Assembly (NCBI RefSeq): GCF_040712315.1
Contig: NC_134023.1
Coordinates: forward strand, 15,633,442 to 15,697,441
Source: Castanea sativa
Taxonomy: Eukaryota; Streptophyta; Magnoliopsida; Fagales; Fagaceae
DNA length: 64,000 nt
Reading direction: 5' to 3'
Shown: one piece after another, positions 12,415-25,256 of the stretch
Layout of the letters: each line of letters begins with the position of its first letter
Numbering within the stretch: position 1 is the first letter of the stretch
Made by a program: the position numbers and the translations under genes
The notes under the pieces: model-generated
Told to the model about the DNA's origin: nothing
The model's input: the letters and a program-made list of their open reading frames with translations, nothing else
Database searches by the model: none

Positions 12415-12610
12415 TCTATTTTATGATACGGACTTTCCAAGTATGTATTGGACAGTTCTCTGGATCTTGAGCATAGCGTCCAACCCAACAAGATATAGAG
12501 TTATGAGTGGAGGAGTAACAACATGTATCAATTGGGGATCAACCTTTTTGATTTGTGTGATTTTCAAAAAAGTTGGTGACATACATAATCATATGTTTTA
12601 TGTCTATTAA
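12050..12610 (+). pseudogene. B-type copy of the candidate gene fragment with longer downstream exon
   Basis: ORF2 (from a TTG at 12050) reaches AAAA|GTAAGT at 12257/12258. A CATACTCTAG acceptor ends at 12359, so the predicted intron is again 102 bp. From 12360 the frame stays open for about 83 codons to a TAA at 12608-12610, passing from the shared part (ANSKNASLFYGERGH) into a segment that ordinary units lack (FYDTDFPSMYWTVLWILSIA). The second copy, 27282-27776, keeps the same frame despite a 33-nt in-frame deletion. Two hydrophobic stretches suggest a membrane protein. The ordinary unit probably arose by loss of about 200 bp here. Family unknown. Confidence 0.4.
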
Positions 12611-12645
12611 AATTCTATTTACACCTAAAAAAGTGGGATTTACTT
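12415..12645 (+). repeat. B-type spacer segment, left copy
   Basis: About 230 bp present only in two units (here and 27615-27811). It begins right after GGGGCCA and ends at AGAAATTTTAG, where ordinary units are continuous. The right copy lacks 33 bp flanked by CAACA direct repeats. Its + strand frame continues that of the preceding candidate exon. Confidence 0.7.
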
Positions 12646-12738
12646 AGAAATTTTAGTTTATTTCAAATGGTTTAGAGGTATATTTAATGGACTTAGGTGT
12701 AATGAAATATAAATAATTTGAAATGGGTTTTTAGTGGC

Positions 12739-12791
<53 letters not shown>

Positions 12792-14127
12792 CTTTGCCTG
12801 GGTATGGGACTTGTAGGCAGGGAAAATGTAAGGAGGACATATTATAGGAATGAACTTCATGCAGTTATGGAAAATTTGAGAATTGGCATTCCTGATAAAA
12901 CAACGGTATTATTATCTCGTGGTTTCCTAATCAATTTCTTAACAGCAATGTGAGAAACTACTGTTAGGAACGAAATATTTTGTTCAATCCTAGTTCAGAT
13001 TAATGTCTATGCCATCGGAAAGCATGCACTTATCTACTACAAAAGTCAAATAAATATAGGTCGAATGATTTTTCTAGTTTTTACAAGGTTGCGTGTGTTA
13101 GATCCATTAACGAATGAAATCCTTAAAGACAATCTAGGATGTAGGTGTTTAATCTTTTTTACCTTATTTTGTTTAATGTGCGGTCTCCTAATTCTCTCTG
13201 TGGTGTCTTGATTTTTATTTTATTTTATTTTTTTTATTATTTTATTTTTTTTACTTTCGAGCTTTATTCCAATTTCACCCAAATTATCCTAAATATTTAC
13301 TTAGTAATTCATTCCACGGGGTTGAAATCTAGCTCGTAGATTCTGAATATTGACTTATACTAATTATCGTCTAGGGGGTTTGGGAGTGGATTTGGGATTT
13401 TCTTAGGGGGTTTCTAAACCTATTTCTCAGCAAAAGTTTACTAGAAGGAAATGAAGCATTAGGCATCACTGCATTTCTCCTCTTTTATGTGATATGTACA
13501 ATCACTAGTAAGGTTATTGTATATAATCTAATTTCTCAACCCATTAGAAGAGAGGCTCCCTAAAGTATGCTAGGTAGTTGCTGGTCTATGTTCAAACTGG
13601 TTTACTCTTGTGTTTTCTTTTATTTTAGTTTGATTTGATGAATATTTATGTAAATCAGTACCCAGAGCGTCTGAAATTCTTGGGTAACTATATTTTCATG
13701 AATAAATGTAACCATATGTTTACGTTTAAGTCTAAATTGTATCGTATCATCTAACTCCAAAATATTTTTTCTCAACTCTAACGCTTAAAATTTGTTATAT
13801 ATAATATAAAAAAAAATTATTCAAAACTGCAAAATTCAAATCCAACATCTAATTCATTAATTATTGTTGCAATTTAATTCCTTTATTTTGGAGCACATAG
13901 TGCATTTTCTCTTGTTTTTATATTTGCTTAGTTTATTGGCACAATATTTGGTCTTCTTGCAGTATTTAGACTTGGGAAGAAAACGCTGTTGCTATTTTCA
14001 TTTGCCTTCACTATGATTGTAATGGTATTTTATGGATTCCTTTTTGTGGCCAAAAATCTCAGCCTTAAAATATATCCAAAATCCATACAAATATGTACTT
14101 GTATTTCAAATGCCCTGCACATATCAA
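12646..14127 (+). repeat. Divergent B-type satellite unit 9
   Basis: A diverged unit with no ORF1 start (ATGGGTTTTTAG). It contains an AT dinucleotide tract followed by poly-T (about 12745-12790). Near 13420-13480 it has about 70 bp absent from A-type units, and the + frame there reads LSKSLLEGNEALGI followed by a hydrophobic stretch. The unit ends inside ORF2 near 14127, where unrelated DNA begins. Confidence 0.75.
12745..12790. repeat. AT microsatellite plus poly-T
   Basis: (AT)n of about 32 nt followed directly by about 20 T. It sits in the divergent unit where ordinary units have ATATTTTTGTTATTTTC. The matching tract in the right-hand copy is at about 27907-27946. Confidence 0.85.
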
Positions 14128-14325
14128 CATACTTGGTAGAAGAACATAACATGGCTTTGGTCCTAAATACAATATATGTAAAAAAATACAAAACTTTGGT
14201 CCGAGATACAATCTACTAAAATAAAATAATGACAAGACACTATTCTACGAACCAAAACCTATGGTTCGAGGGCTAGGTTACAAAATGGGAAGGTACCCAA
14301 TAACATGCAATGATGAGATGCAACA

Positions 14326-15018
14326 CGTTGGGGTTGATGCCCTAAAACCTAATTTATTGGCATATCATAAATAATTAAATTGTTTAATTATATGAGACTA
14401 TTTATAAATGAACTAATGGGACATTATCTTAGTCCATGAGATGGATTGTATGTGATTTATGTGATTTAGTCACAGAAGATGTAAATCACAAGTTCCTTGT
14501 AAACTCAAAATGTAGTTTGTAGTCGGTGATGAAATTGGGCGTTTCATCTGCGAAGACTATAACATATCAACTAAGATGATTTGTCTTGATCATGGAAGTG
14601 GAGACTTCTAGTTCGTATGTTGATATGTTTTAAGAGTTAAGACATATTGAACTGAACCGCTGTGAGATTTATTATTCTTCCAACGACTGTCAAATGAATA
14701 ATAAACTCACGACTTATATTTGTATGAACTCTTAATCCTGAGAGAATAATGGACTTGATCATGAAGTGTAGGTTGCTTTAATATATCATGAGTGAGATCT
14801 ATAGTTACGGTCAAAACCTCAATATGTTGGGCAACCACATTTAGTGTTAATGGAACATATATTCTCAAGATGGAATTCATAGTCTCTTAACAGAGATAAA
14901 AAATATTCCATTGAGATAAATTTAATAGTTTTGTTATTTAGAGAGTTAGGCCTAACCACTTTAGTAAGGAGTTACTAAAGTATATGTTTATGGAATTTGA
15001 TTTTATAAATATAAATAA
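14326..15018 (+). mobile_element. Partial copia-like LTR, copy A
   Basis: The sequence starts at the place of a TGTTGGGGTTGATGCCC LTR end (here CGTTGGGG; the other copy keeps TGTTGGGG). It is similar over about 690 bp to the reverse complement of the solo LTRs at 31579-32998 and 48210-49811, for example in GAGAGTTAGGCCTAACCAC. Similarity stops near 15018, so the other end is missing. No coding part is attached. Confidence 0.7.
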
Positions 15019-15186
15019 AAGAAGATATTTTACATTTATTACAATAACACTAAAGGAAACAAACCAAACATCAAATAAACCCAATTAAGGCAAATAAAAC
15101 AGACAAGGAAAGGAAATGAACATGGCATTTATGACTCTTAGGTTCTAAGTACTTAGGAACTAATGTATTAGAACTCTAATATGTAT

Positions 15187-15973
15187 TGTTGGCAAACCAT
15201 GATCAAAACAGGTGTCTAGTTATGTTTTAGACTTGCTCAAAGTATGTGATTTATGTAAAGTTAGAATCAAGTTAACTGCAAAAATTATTGTGCATTTCTG
15301 CCTGACTCGATCGATCGAGAATTAGACTCGAACGTTCGAAAGTCGTGCATATTTTTTTTTTTTTTCAGAATTTCCAACTCAGTCCTAAGCCCATATGACG
15401 TGTAAGGTATTATGTTTTGACCTAGGTATAAAAGGCAAACCCTAGTGACGTTTTTGAGATTGCTCATATTGCTGTTTGTGTGAATCTCTTGTGAGATCTA
15501 AGAGGTGCTTGCCTTCACACAAGCTTGGGATTATCAAGAAGGAGATCTCTTCAAGAACTTGATGATCATTCAGTTGCTTCCATAAGAGCTTAAAGATACA
15601 CAAGCGGGAGTGCTTGTACTTGCTGAAGAATCTAAGAAAGATGGAGTCCGTGGTCTCGAAGCTTGCACGTGGTTGTGTCGATAAGTTTCTACTTGTGGGT
15701 AGCAATAGGATGTTAGTGGTCTAAGTCGCTATTATACAACTTCGATTCTTTCATTTGGATTTAGGTTTACCTTGAGGATAGCTAGGTTAAATCCTCCCCA
15801 GGTTTTTTACCGGTTTGGTTTTCCTGGGTCATCATATCTTTGTGTTTTTATATTCCGTACTTTGCATTGATATGATTATATGATTGTGTTAACCTAGATC
15901 TGGAATTTGGACTAAGTAATAACTTGACTTGCTAACTAGGTTAATTTAATTGTGTGTTAAAGGGGTCTAAACA
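15187..15973 (+). mobile_element. Copia-like LTR remnant (TGTTGGC...TAAACA), copy A
   Basis: Begins TGTTGGCAAAC and ends GGGGTCTAAACA, a form common in plant copia LTRs. A TATAAAAGG box (15427-15435) precedes AAACCCTAG. Palindromes TCGATCGATCGA and TCGAACGTTCGA lie near 15308-15338. I see no matching 5-bp duplication at the two ends (TGTAT against ACTCT), no primer site and no internal region. It is a solo LTR or a truncated remnant; the copy at 30378 lacks the last 75 bp or so. Confidence 0.6.
15427..15435 (+). promoter_or_regulatory. TATA box of the LTR remnant
   Basis: TATAAAAGG sits mid-LTR as expected for an LTR promoter. The same box is at 30616-30624 in the duplicated copy. Confidence 0.55.
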
Positions 15974-17610
15974 ACTCTACAATGATAAATAAGACAGAAA
16001 ATGCAAGAAATCTTATTGAAGCCTAAATTGGCGTACGCCGTAAGAAAAGTATGTATGCATCCTTCTATCTGTATACACACTTGATTTTCAAGGTAGATTC
16101 CTAGAAAATAACCAAAATATGAACCTTAACCATTCAAAGACTGCGTACACCATTTAGGAAGTGCGTACGCATCTTCCCAGGTGCGTATGCACCCTAAGGC
16201 AAATTAGGATCTACATGTTCTCAAGCAAAGAAGCCAAGGAATGAATCAAAAGAAGTACTATGAGCATATTATATTACAGAAACATGAATTAAAACATTAA
16301 AACAACATAAAAGACACACAAAAAAAAATCATGGAGGAGAGTGAGGATCATGGGAAAGATCCACATCTCCTCCTCGTAGCACTTATAATGATGTTATTTT
16401 CACTAGCCCTTCAGTTGAAATTGACTATGATGTGGACACAAAAGGGGGGGAGTTGCCACCTAGTTTTTGCAATGGTCAAAGAACCATATATATAGCATCC
16501 TTTTCAAGGAAGGACCTTTGATCTTACTACCAAAGTATGGATTCGGAGTTTAGGTACGTTCTTGGGAAAGTGTTAGGCACCCAAGATCGCCCAACCCTAA
16601 TGTTGGCCTCCTATCGTTGTGTCTTACGTCTTAACCTCATCAAAAACATGTTCAACACTTTATATCCTAACTCACACACAGACTAGCATGCATCTAAGCA
16701 TACAACATAGCATCTTTCATCCCAAAACAACATAACATATCTATCCCTAAAACATAAGAAACAAAAACCACACATAACCCTAGCATTCATCTAATCATGG
16801 TATCATGGCATTCAAGACATCACAAACCCTAATCATACATCTAAGTATGCTCCATCGTATCATACTAAGGCAGAGAAATCGGCATGGTAAGAAACATAGA
16901 TTATCACATGTTTTCCAGTATATTTAGACATGAAATCACACATCAAACAAGAGTATTCATCATATCACCAATGCATGAACATTTCCAATGTATGACTTAC
17001 CCTTCACTTACCTTGCAGCATCTCAGCACCTATGGTATTATGCGTGAGCATGTGAATGCATGATCATGGCATGGTATTGAAATTAAGAAACATGAAGACA
17101 AGCACTAATCTAGCATACGATAACAGACAAACATGTGAACAAAGGAAAAAGCAAATCAAAAGCATATAAGAAGGTTAAAACAGAGGCATATTAGGTAAAA
17201 ACAAACAAAGCAAAAGAAATAGGAAAATAGAAATTAGGGTTTCTAGGCACGAGTATGTGTGCGCATACATAGATCTATGCACGCAGGCCAGTTGTGTGCG
17301 TACAAATACTTCGAGCCTGAGTGTACATACAAAATTATGCACGTGCAGACATGCTTGGACCTTAACCTAGAAACAGACAAGCAGAAATGAAAACCCTAGT
17401 TCTAGCAGCCAAACATACTCAAAGTAAACAAGAAAACACAAACCTACTCTACACAAACAGATTATAACACAAACAAAGTAAGAAAACAGATTAAACAATA
17501 AAAGGAAGACAAAAAAAGAAAAGAAAGGTTGAAGCTTGATACCTCAAAAAGGACTTCCCAAGCTTTGATTTTGACCGTTCCCCTCAATCAAATCTATTAC
17601 AAGTCATTAA
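15974..17610. other. Non-coding repeat DNA of block A, leader-like
   Basis: No ORF worth reporting. Contains several variants of a TGCGTACGCA palindrome (near 16032, 16160, 16180 and 17240-17310) and a stretch AGTTGCCACCTAG followed by GTGTTAGGCACCCAAGATCG, of the kind seen in untranslated leaders of plant retrotransposons (inference from memory). The satellite resumes at 17611 with ATTAACGAATGAAATCC. Confidence 0.5.
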
Positions 17611-18875
17611 GCAAGCGATTAACGAATGAAATCCTTAAAGAATTTTTTGGATGTAAGTGTTTAACGTTTTTTACCTTGTTTTGTATTATGTGCGGTCTCC
17701 TAATTCTCTCCAAGGTGTCATTTTTTTTAAACTTTTGAGTTTTATTCGAATTTCACAGAAATTATCCAAAACATTTACTTAGTAATTCATTCCACGGGGT
17801 TGAAATCTACCTCGTGGATTCTAAATATTGAGTTATACTGATTATTTTATAGGGTATTTGGGAGTGGATTTAAGTTTTTTCTAGGGGGGTTTCACCCCTT
17901 TTATGTGATATGTATAATAACTATTAACATTTTTGTATAAAATTAAATTTTCCAACTCATTCGACGAGATGCTCCCTAAACCAGCTAGGTAGTTGGTGAT
18001 CAATGGTCAAACTGATTTACTCCTATGTTTTCTTTTGTTTTAGTTTGATTTGATGAATAATTATGTAAATCAGTACCCAGAGCCTCTCCAATTCTTAGGA
18101 TGCCTCCAGAAAAGTTGGTGCAAAAACGTAACCATATGTTCATGTTTACACATAACCATATATTTACGTTTAAGTTTAAACAGTACCATATCATCAAACT
18201 CCAAAGTTTTTTTATCAACTCTAACGCTTGAAATTTGTTGTATATAATATCAAACAAAATTATTCAAAACTGTTAAATTCGAATCCAGAATCTAATTCGT
18301 TAATTATTTTTGAATTTTAATTCCTTAATTTTAGAGCACTTAGTGCGTTTTTGCTAGTCTTTATATTTGCAAAGTTTATTGGCACAATATTTGTTCTTCT
18401 GGTGGTATTTAGACTTGGGAAAAAAGGCTCTTGCAATTTTCATTTGTCTCCATTATGATTGAAATGATACTTAATGAGTTCCTTTTCGTCCACAAAAATT
18501 TCAGCCTCAAAATAGATCCAAAATCCGTACAAGTATGTACTAGTATTTCAAGTGCCCAGTACATACGGGCAACGGGTCGACTCTCTTTGTCATGCTCTAC
18601 TTACATCGATAAGGGTTATGGATTACACCCATCTAAAAGTAAGTTTCATTTTTGTCCCCTTTATTATTTTGTTCTTCCATACTAAATAAATTTATTTGTT
18701 GACCCCTTCAACATTATTGTTCGTCGGTATCTTACTCCAGGCCTCTACATAGCCAATTCAAAAATGAATGTCACTTTTATGGGGAGCAGGGCCACCAGAG
18801 AAATTTTAGTTTAGTTCGAATGGTTGAGAAGTATGTTTAATGGACTTAGCCATAATGAAATATAAATAGTTTGAA
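17611..18875 (+). repeat. Satellite unit 10 (5' truncated by block A)
   Basis: The array resumes inside the ORF1 3' part and continues to the next ORF1 start. ORF2 is open (18431-18685). Confidence 0.85.
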
Positions 18876-20465
18876 ATGCGTTTTCAATTGCATAAATATT
18901 TTTGTTTTTTTCTGTGTGGGTAAGGGACTTTTAGCGAGGAAAACTGTAAGGAGAACTTATTATAGTAAAAAACTTCATGGAGTTATGGAAAATTTGAGAC
19001 TTGGCATTCCTGATAAAACAACAGTATTCTTATCTCGTGGTTTCCTAATCAGTTTCCTTACAGCGATGAGAGAAGCTACTGTTAGAAACGTAATATTTTA
19101 TTCAAACCAAGTTCAGAAAAATCTCTATGCCATCAGAAAGCATGCAGTTATCTGCTGCAAAGGTTAAATAAATGTAGGATGAATGATTTCTCTAGTTTTT
19201 AGAGGGTTGCGTACGTTAGCTACATTAACGAAGGAAATCCTTAAAGAATTTTTTGGATGTAAGTGTTTAACAGTTTTTACCTTGTTTTGTATTATATGCG
19301 GCCGTCTCCTAATTCTCTCCAAGGTGTCGTTGTTTTTTTTAACTTTTGAGTTTGATTCGAATTTCACCGATATTATCCTAAACATTTACTTAGCAATTCA
19401 TTCCACGGGGTTGAAATCTACCTCGTGGATTTTGAATATTGAGTTATACTAATTATCGTATAGGGTATTTAGAAGTGGATTTAAGTTTTTGCTATGTGGG
19501 TTTCTCCCCTTTTATGTGATATGTATAATAACTATTAACGTTTTTGTATATAATTTAATTTCCCAACCCATTAGATGAGATCGTCCCTAAAGCCTGCCAG
19601 GTAGTCTATGGTCTATGGTCAAACTGATTTACTCTTATGTTTTCTTTTGTTTTAATCAGATTTGATGAATATTTATGTAAATCAGTACCCAGAGCCTCTG
19701 CACTTCTTGGGATGCCTCCCGAAAAGTTGGTAACCATATGTTTATGTTTACACATAACCATATATTTACATTTCAGTTTAAATAGTACCATATCATCAAA
19801 TCCCAAAGTATTTTTATCAACTGCTTGAAATTTGTTCTATGTAATATCAAACAAAATTATTCGAAACTGTAAAATTCTAATCCAGAATATAATTCGTTAC
19901 TTATTTTTGAATTTTAACTCCTTTATGTTAGAGCACTTAGTGCGTTTTTGCTAGTCTTTATATTTGCAAAGTTTATTGGCACAAAATTTGGTCTTCTGGT
20001 GGTATTTTGTCTTGGAAAGAAAGGCTCTTGCTATTTTCATTTGTCTCCATTATGATTGCAATGATACTTAATGAGTTCCTTTTTGTCCACAAAAATTTCA
20101 ACCTCAAATTAGATCCAAAATTCATACAAGTACGTACTAGTATTTCAAGTGCCCACTACATACGGGCAACTGGTCGAATCTCTTTGTCATGCTCTACTTA
20201 CATGGATAAGGGTTATGGATTACACCCTTCTAAAAGTAAGTTTCATTTTTGTCCGCTTTATTATTTTGTTCCTCTATATTAAATAAATTTATTTGTTGAC
20301 CTGTTCTACATATCAGTATCTTACTCCAGGCCTCTGCATAGCCAATTGTAAAAATGCAAGTCACTTTTATGGGGAGCGGGGCCACCAGGGAAATTTTAAT
20401 TTATTTCGAATGGTTTAGAAGTATATTTAATGGACTTATACATAATGAAATATAAATAGTTTGAA
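18876..20465 (+). repeat. Satellite unit 11
   Basis: A 1590-bp unit. ORF1 ends at a stop after HAVICCKG. It shares private variants with unit 14 (GTTTAACAG, TATTTAGAAGTGG, GAGATCGTCCC), placing the two one higher-order period (about 4.79 kb) apart. Confidence 0.9.
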
Positions 20466-22058
20466 ATGTGTTTTCAATTGCATAAATATTTTTGTTATTT
20501 TCTTTGCATGGGTAACAGACTTTTAGCGGGAAAAACTGTTAGGAGTACTTATTATAGTAAAAAACTGCATGGAGTTATGGAAAATTTGGGCCTTGGCATT
20601 CCTGATAAAACAACGATATTCTTATCTCGTGAATTCCCAATCAGTTTCTTTATAGCGATGAGAGAAACTACTGTTAGAAACGCAATATTTTGTTCAATCC
20701 TAGTTCAGAAAAATCTTTATGCGATTAGAAAGCATGCAGTTATCTACTACAAAGGTCGAACAAATATAGGTAGAATGATTTCCCTTGGTTTTATAAGGTT
20801 ACGTACGTTAGCTACATTAACGAATGAAATCCTTAAAGAATTTTTTGGATGTAAGTGTTTAACATTTTTTACCTTGTATTGTATTATGTGGGATCACCTA
20901 ATTCTCTCCAAGGTGTCATTTTTTTTTAACTTTTGAGTTTTAGTCAAATTTCACTTAAATTAACCTAAACATTTACTTAGTAATTCATTACACAGGGTTG
21001 GAGTCTACCTCGTCGATTCTAAATATTGGGTTACACTGATTATCATATAGGGTATTTGGGAGTGGATTTAAGTTTTTGCTAGGTGGGTTTCACCCCTTTT
21101 ATGTGATATGTATAATAACTATTAACGTTTTTGTATAAAATTTAATTTCCCAACCCATTAGACGAGATGCTTCCTAAAGCCTGCTAGGTAGTCGGTCGTC
21201 TACGGTCAAACTGATTTACTCTTATGTTTTCTTGTGTTTTAGTCTGATTTGATGAATATTTATATAAATCAGTACCCAGAGCCTCTGCACTTCTTGGGAT
21301 GACTCCAGAAAAGTTGGTAACCATATGTTTATGTTTACAGATAACCATATATTTACGTTTCAGTTTAAATAGTACCATATCATCAAATCCCAAACCATTT
21401 TTTATCAACTCTAACGCTTGAAATTTGTTCTATATAATATCAAACACAACTATTCGAAACTGTAAAATTCTAATCCATAATATAATACGTTAATTATTTT
21501 TGAATTTTAATTCCTTAATTTTGGAGCACGTAGTGCGTTTTTGCTAGTCTTTATATTTGCAAAGTTTATTGGCACAAAATTTGGTCTTCTGGTGGTATTT
21601 TGTCTTGGAAAGAAAGGCTCTTGCTATTTTCATTTGTCTCCATTATGATTGCAATGATACTTAATGAGTTCCTTTTTGTCCACAAAAATTTCAACCTCAA
21701 ATTAGATCCAAAATTCATACAAGTACGTACTAGTATTTCAAGTGCCCACTACATACGGGCAACTGGTCGAATCTCTTTGTCATGCTCTACTTACATGGAT
21801 AAGGGTTATGGATTACACCCTTCTAAAAGTAAGTTTCATTTTTGTCCGCTTTATTATTTTGTTCCTCTATATTAAATAAATTTATTTGTTGACCCGTTCT
21901 ACATATCAGTATCTTACTCCAGGCCTCTGCATAGCCAATTGTAAAAATACAAGTCACTTTTATGGGGAGCGGGGCCACCAGGAAAATTTTAATTTATTTC
22001 GAATGGTTTAGAAGTATATTTAATGGACTTATCCATAATGAAATATAAATAGTTTGAA
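20466..22058 (+). repeat. Satellite unit 12
   Basis: A 1593-bp unit with a 156-codon ORF1 (20466-20936). Its ORF2 (21600-21875), started at an upstream TTG to give 91 codons, is identical in protein to those at 20007-20282 and 24799-25074. Confidence 0.9.
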
Positions 22059-23661
22059 ATGTGTTTTCAATTGCATAAATATTTTTGTTATTTTCTTTGC
22101 ATGGGTAACAGACTTTTAGCGGGAAAAATTGTTAGGAGTACTTATTATAGTAAAAAACTTCATGGAGTTATGGAAAATTTGAGCCTTGGCATTCCTGATA
22201 AAACAACGGTATTCTTATCTCGTGAATTCCCAATCAGTTTCTTTATAGCGATGAGAGAAACTACTGTTAGAAACGCAATATTTTGTTCAATCCTAGTTCA
22301 GAAAAATCTTTATGAGATCAGAAAGCATGCAGTTATCTACTACAAAGGTCGAACAAATATAGGTAGAATGATTTCCCTAGTTTTTATAAGGTTACGTACG
22401 TTAGCTACATTAACGAATGAAATCCTTAAAGAATTTTTTGGATGTAAGTGTTTAACATTTTTTACCTTGTATTGTATTATGTGGGGTCACCTAATTCTCT
22501 CCAAGGTGTCATTTTTTTTTTAAACTTTTGAGTTTTAGTCAAATTTCACTTAAATTAACCTAAACATTTACTTAGTAATTCATTACACAGGGTTGGAGTC
22601 TACCTCGTCGATTCTAAATATTGGGTTACACTGATTATCATATAGGGTATTGGGGAGTGGATTTAAGTTTTTGCTAGGTGGGTTTCACCCCTTTTATGTG
22701 ATATGTATAATAACTATTAACGTTTTTGTATAAAATTTAATTTCCCAACCCATTAGACGAGATGCTTCCTAAAGCCTGCTAGGTAGTCGGTGGTCTGCGG
22801 TCAAACTGATTTATTCTTATGTTTTCTTGTGTTTTGGTCTGATTTAATGAATCTGTATCTAAATCAGTACCCAGAGCCTCTGCACTTCTTGGGATGCCTC
22901 TAGAAAAGTTGGTAACCATATGTTTATGTTTACACATAACCATATATTTACATTTAAGTTTAAACAGTACCATATCATCAAATCCCAAAGTATTTTTTAT
23001 CAACTCTAACGCTTGAAATTTGTTGTATATAATATCAAACAAAATTATTTGAAACTGCAAAATTCTAATCCAGAATATAATTCCTTAATAATTTTTGAAT
23101 TTTAATTCTTTAATTTTAGAGCACTTAGTGCGTTTTTGCTAGTCTTTATATTCGCAAAGTTTATTGGCACAAAATTTGGTCTTCGGGTGGTATTTAGTCT
23201 TGGAAAGAAAGGCTCTTGCTATTTTCATTTGTCTCCATTATGATTGCAATGATACTTAATGAGTTCCTTTTTGTCCACAAAAATTTCAGCCTCAAATTAG
23301 GTCCAAAATTCATACAAGTACGTACTAGTATTTCAAGTGCCCACTACAAACGGGCAACTGGTCGAATCTCTTTGTCATGCTCTACTTACATGGATAAGGG
23401 TTATGGATTACACCCTTCTAAAAGTAAGTTTCATTTTTGTCCGCTTTATTATTTTGTTCTTCTATACTAAATAAATTTATTTGTTGACCCCTTCTACATT
23501 ATTGTTCGTCAGTATCTTACTCTAGGCCTCTGCATAGCCAATTGTAAAAATGCAAGTCACTTTTATGGGGAGCGGGGCCAGGAGAGAAATTTTAGTTTAT
23601 TTTGAATGGTTTAGAAGTATATTTAATAGACTTAGCCATAATGAAATATAAATAGTATGAA
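22059..23661 (+). repeat. Satellite unit 13
   Basis: A 1603-bp unit, close to unit 12. ORF1 is open for 154 codons (22059-22523), and ORF2 lies at 23216-23470. Confidence 0.9.
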
Positions 23662-25256
23662 ATGTGTTTTCAATTGCATAAATATTTTTGTTATTTTCTT
23701 TGCATGGGTAAGGGACTTTTAGCGGGGAAAACTGTAAGGAGAAGTTATTATAGTAAAAAACTTCATGCAGTTATGGAAAATTTGAGACTTGACATTCCTG
23801 ATAAAACAACGGTATTCTTATCTCGTGGTTTCCTAATCAGTTTCTTTACAGCGATAAGAGAAGCTACAGTTAGAAACAAAATATTTTGTTCAAACCAAGT
23901 TCAGAAAAATCTCTATGCCATCAGAAAGCATGCAGTTATTTGCTGCAAAGGTCAAATAAATGTAGGATGAATGATTTCTCTAGTTTTTAGAGGGTTGTGT
24001 ACGTTAGCTACATTAACGAAGGAAATCCTTAAAGAATTTTTTGGATGTAAGTGTTTAACAGTTTTTACCTTGTTTTGTATTATGTGCGGTCTCCTAATTC
24101 TCTCCAAGGTGTCGTTGTTTTTTTTTAACTTTTGAGTTTGATTCGAATTTCACTGATATTATCCTAAACATTTACTTAGCAATTCATTCCACGAGGTTGA
24201 AATCTACCTCGTGGATTTTGAATATTGAGTTATACTAATTATCGTATAGGGTATTTAGAAGTGGATTTAAGTTTTTGCTATGTGGGTTTCTCCCCTTTTA
24301 TGTGATATGTATAATAACTATTAACGTTTTTGTATATAATTTAATTTCCCAACCCATTAGATGAGATCGTCCCTAAAGCCTGCCAGGTAGTCTATGGTCT
24401 ATGGTCAAACTGATTTACTCTTATGTTTTCTTTTGTTTTAATCTGATTTGATGAATATTTATGTAAATCAGTACCCAGAGCCTTTGCACTTCTTGGGATG
24501 CCTCCCGAAAAGTTGGTAACCATATGTTTATGTTTACACATAACCATATATTTATGTTTAAGTTTAAATAGTACCATATCATCAAATCCCAAATTAGTTT
24601 TTATCAACTCTAACGCTTGAAATTTGTTGTATATAATATCAAACAAACTTATTCGAAACTGTAAAATTCTAATCCAGAATATAATTCGTTACTTATTTTT
24701 GAATTTTAACTCCTTTATTTTAGAGCACTTCGTGCGTTTTTGCTAGTCTTTATATTTGCAAAGTTTATTGGCACAAAATTTGGTCTTCTGGTGGTATTTT
24801 GTCTTGGAAAGAAAGGCTCTTGCTATTTTCATTTGTCTCCATTATGATTGCAATGATACTTAATGAGTTCCTTTTTGTCCACAAAAATTTCAACCTCAAA
24901 TTAGATCCAAAATTCATACAAGTACGTACTAGTATTTCAAGTGCCCACTACATACGGGCAACTGGTCGAATCTCTTTGTCATGCTCTACTTACATGGATA
25001 AGGGTTATGGATTACACCCTTCTAAAAGTAAGTTTCATTTTTGTCCGCTTTATTATTTTGTTCCTCTATATTAAATAAATTTATTTGTTGACCCGTTCTA
25101 CATATCAGTATCTTACTCCAAGCCTCTGCATAGCCAATTGTAAAAATGCAAGTCACTTTTATAGGGAGAGGGGCCACTAGAGAAATTTTAATTTATTTCG
25201 AATGGTTTAGAAGTATATTTAATGGACTTACCATAATGAAATATAAATAGTTTGAA
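23662..25256 (+). repeat. Satellite unit 14
   Basis: A 1595-bp unit, sister of unit 11 by shared private variants. ORF1 stops at GTAGGATGA (23970, 102 codons). ORF2 24799-25074 is open. Confidence 0.9.

Larger units (their letters stand above)
14128..17610. repeat. Non-satellite block A (copy of block B)
   Basis: A 3.5-kb interruption of the array that recurs at 29266-34181 with the same inner order: about 200 bp of unknown DNA, a partial copia-like LTR, a second LTR, then leader-like DNA rich in GCGTACGC-type motifs. Landmarks are about 15.2 kb apart (14326 and 29526), and satellite sequence is joined at the same points on both sides. It was therefore inserted before a large duplication of the array. 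No intact gene seen. Confidence 0.85.

Noticed and set aside
12658..12840. Minus frame with Lys run and Tyr-Ile repeats
   Set aside because: Made by the AT microsatellite and poly-T tract read backwards.
15442..15705. 87-codon minus frame in the LTR remnant, repeated at 30631-30894
   Set aside because: Lies in LTR leader sequence, is present in both blocks by duplication, and shows no recognisable domain.
15187..15973. Solo LTR with target duplication
   Set aside because: LTR ends are plausible but the flanks TGTAT and ACTCT do not match, so I call it only a remnant.
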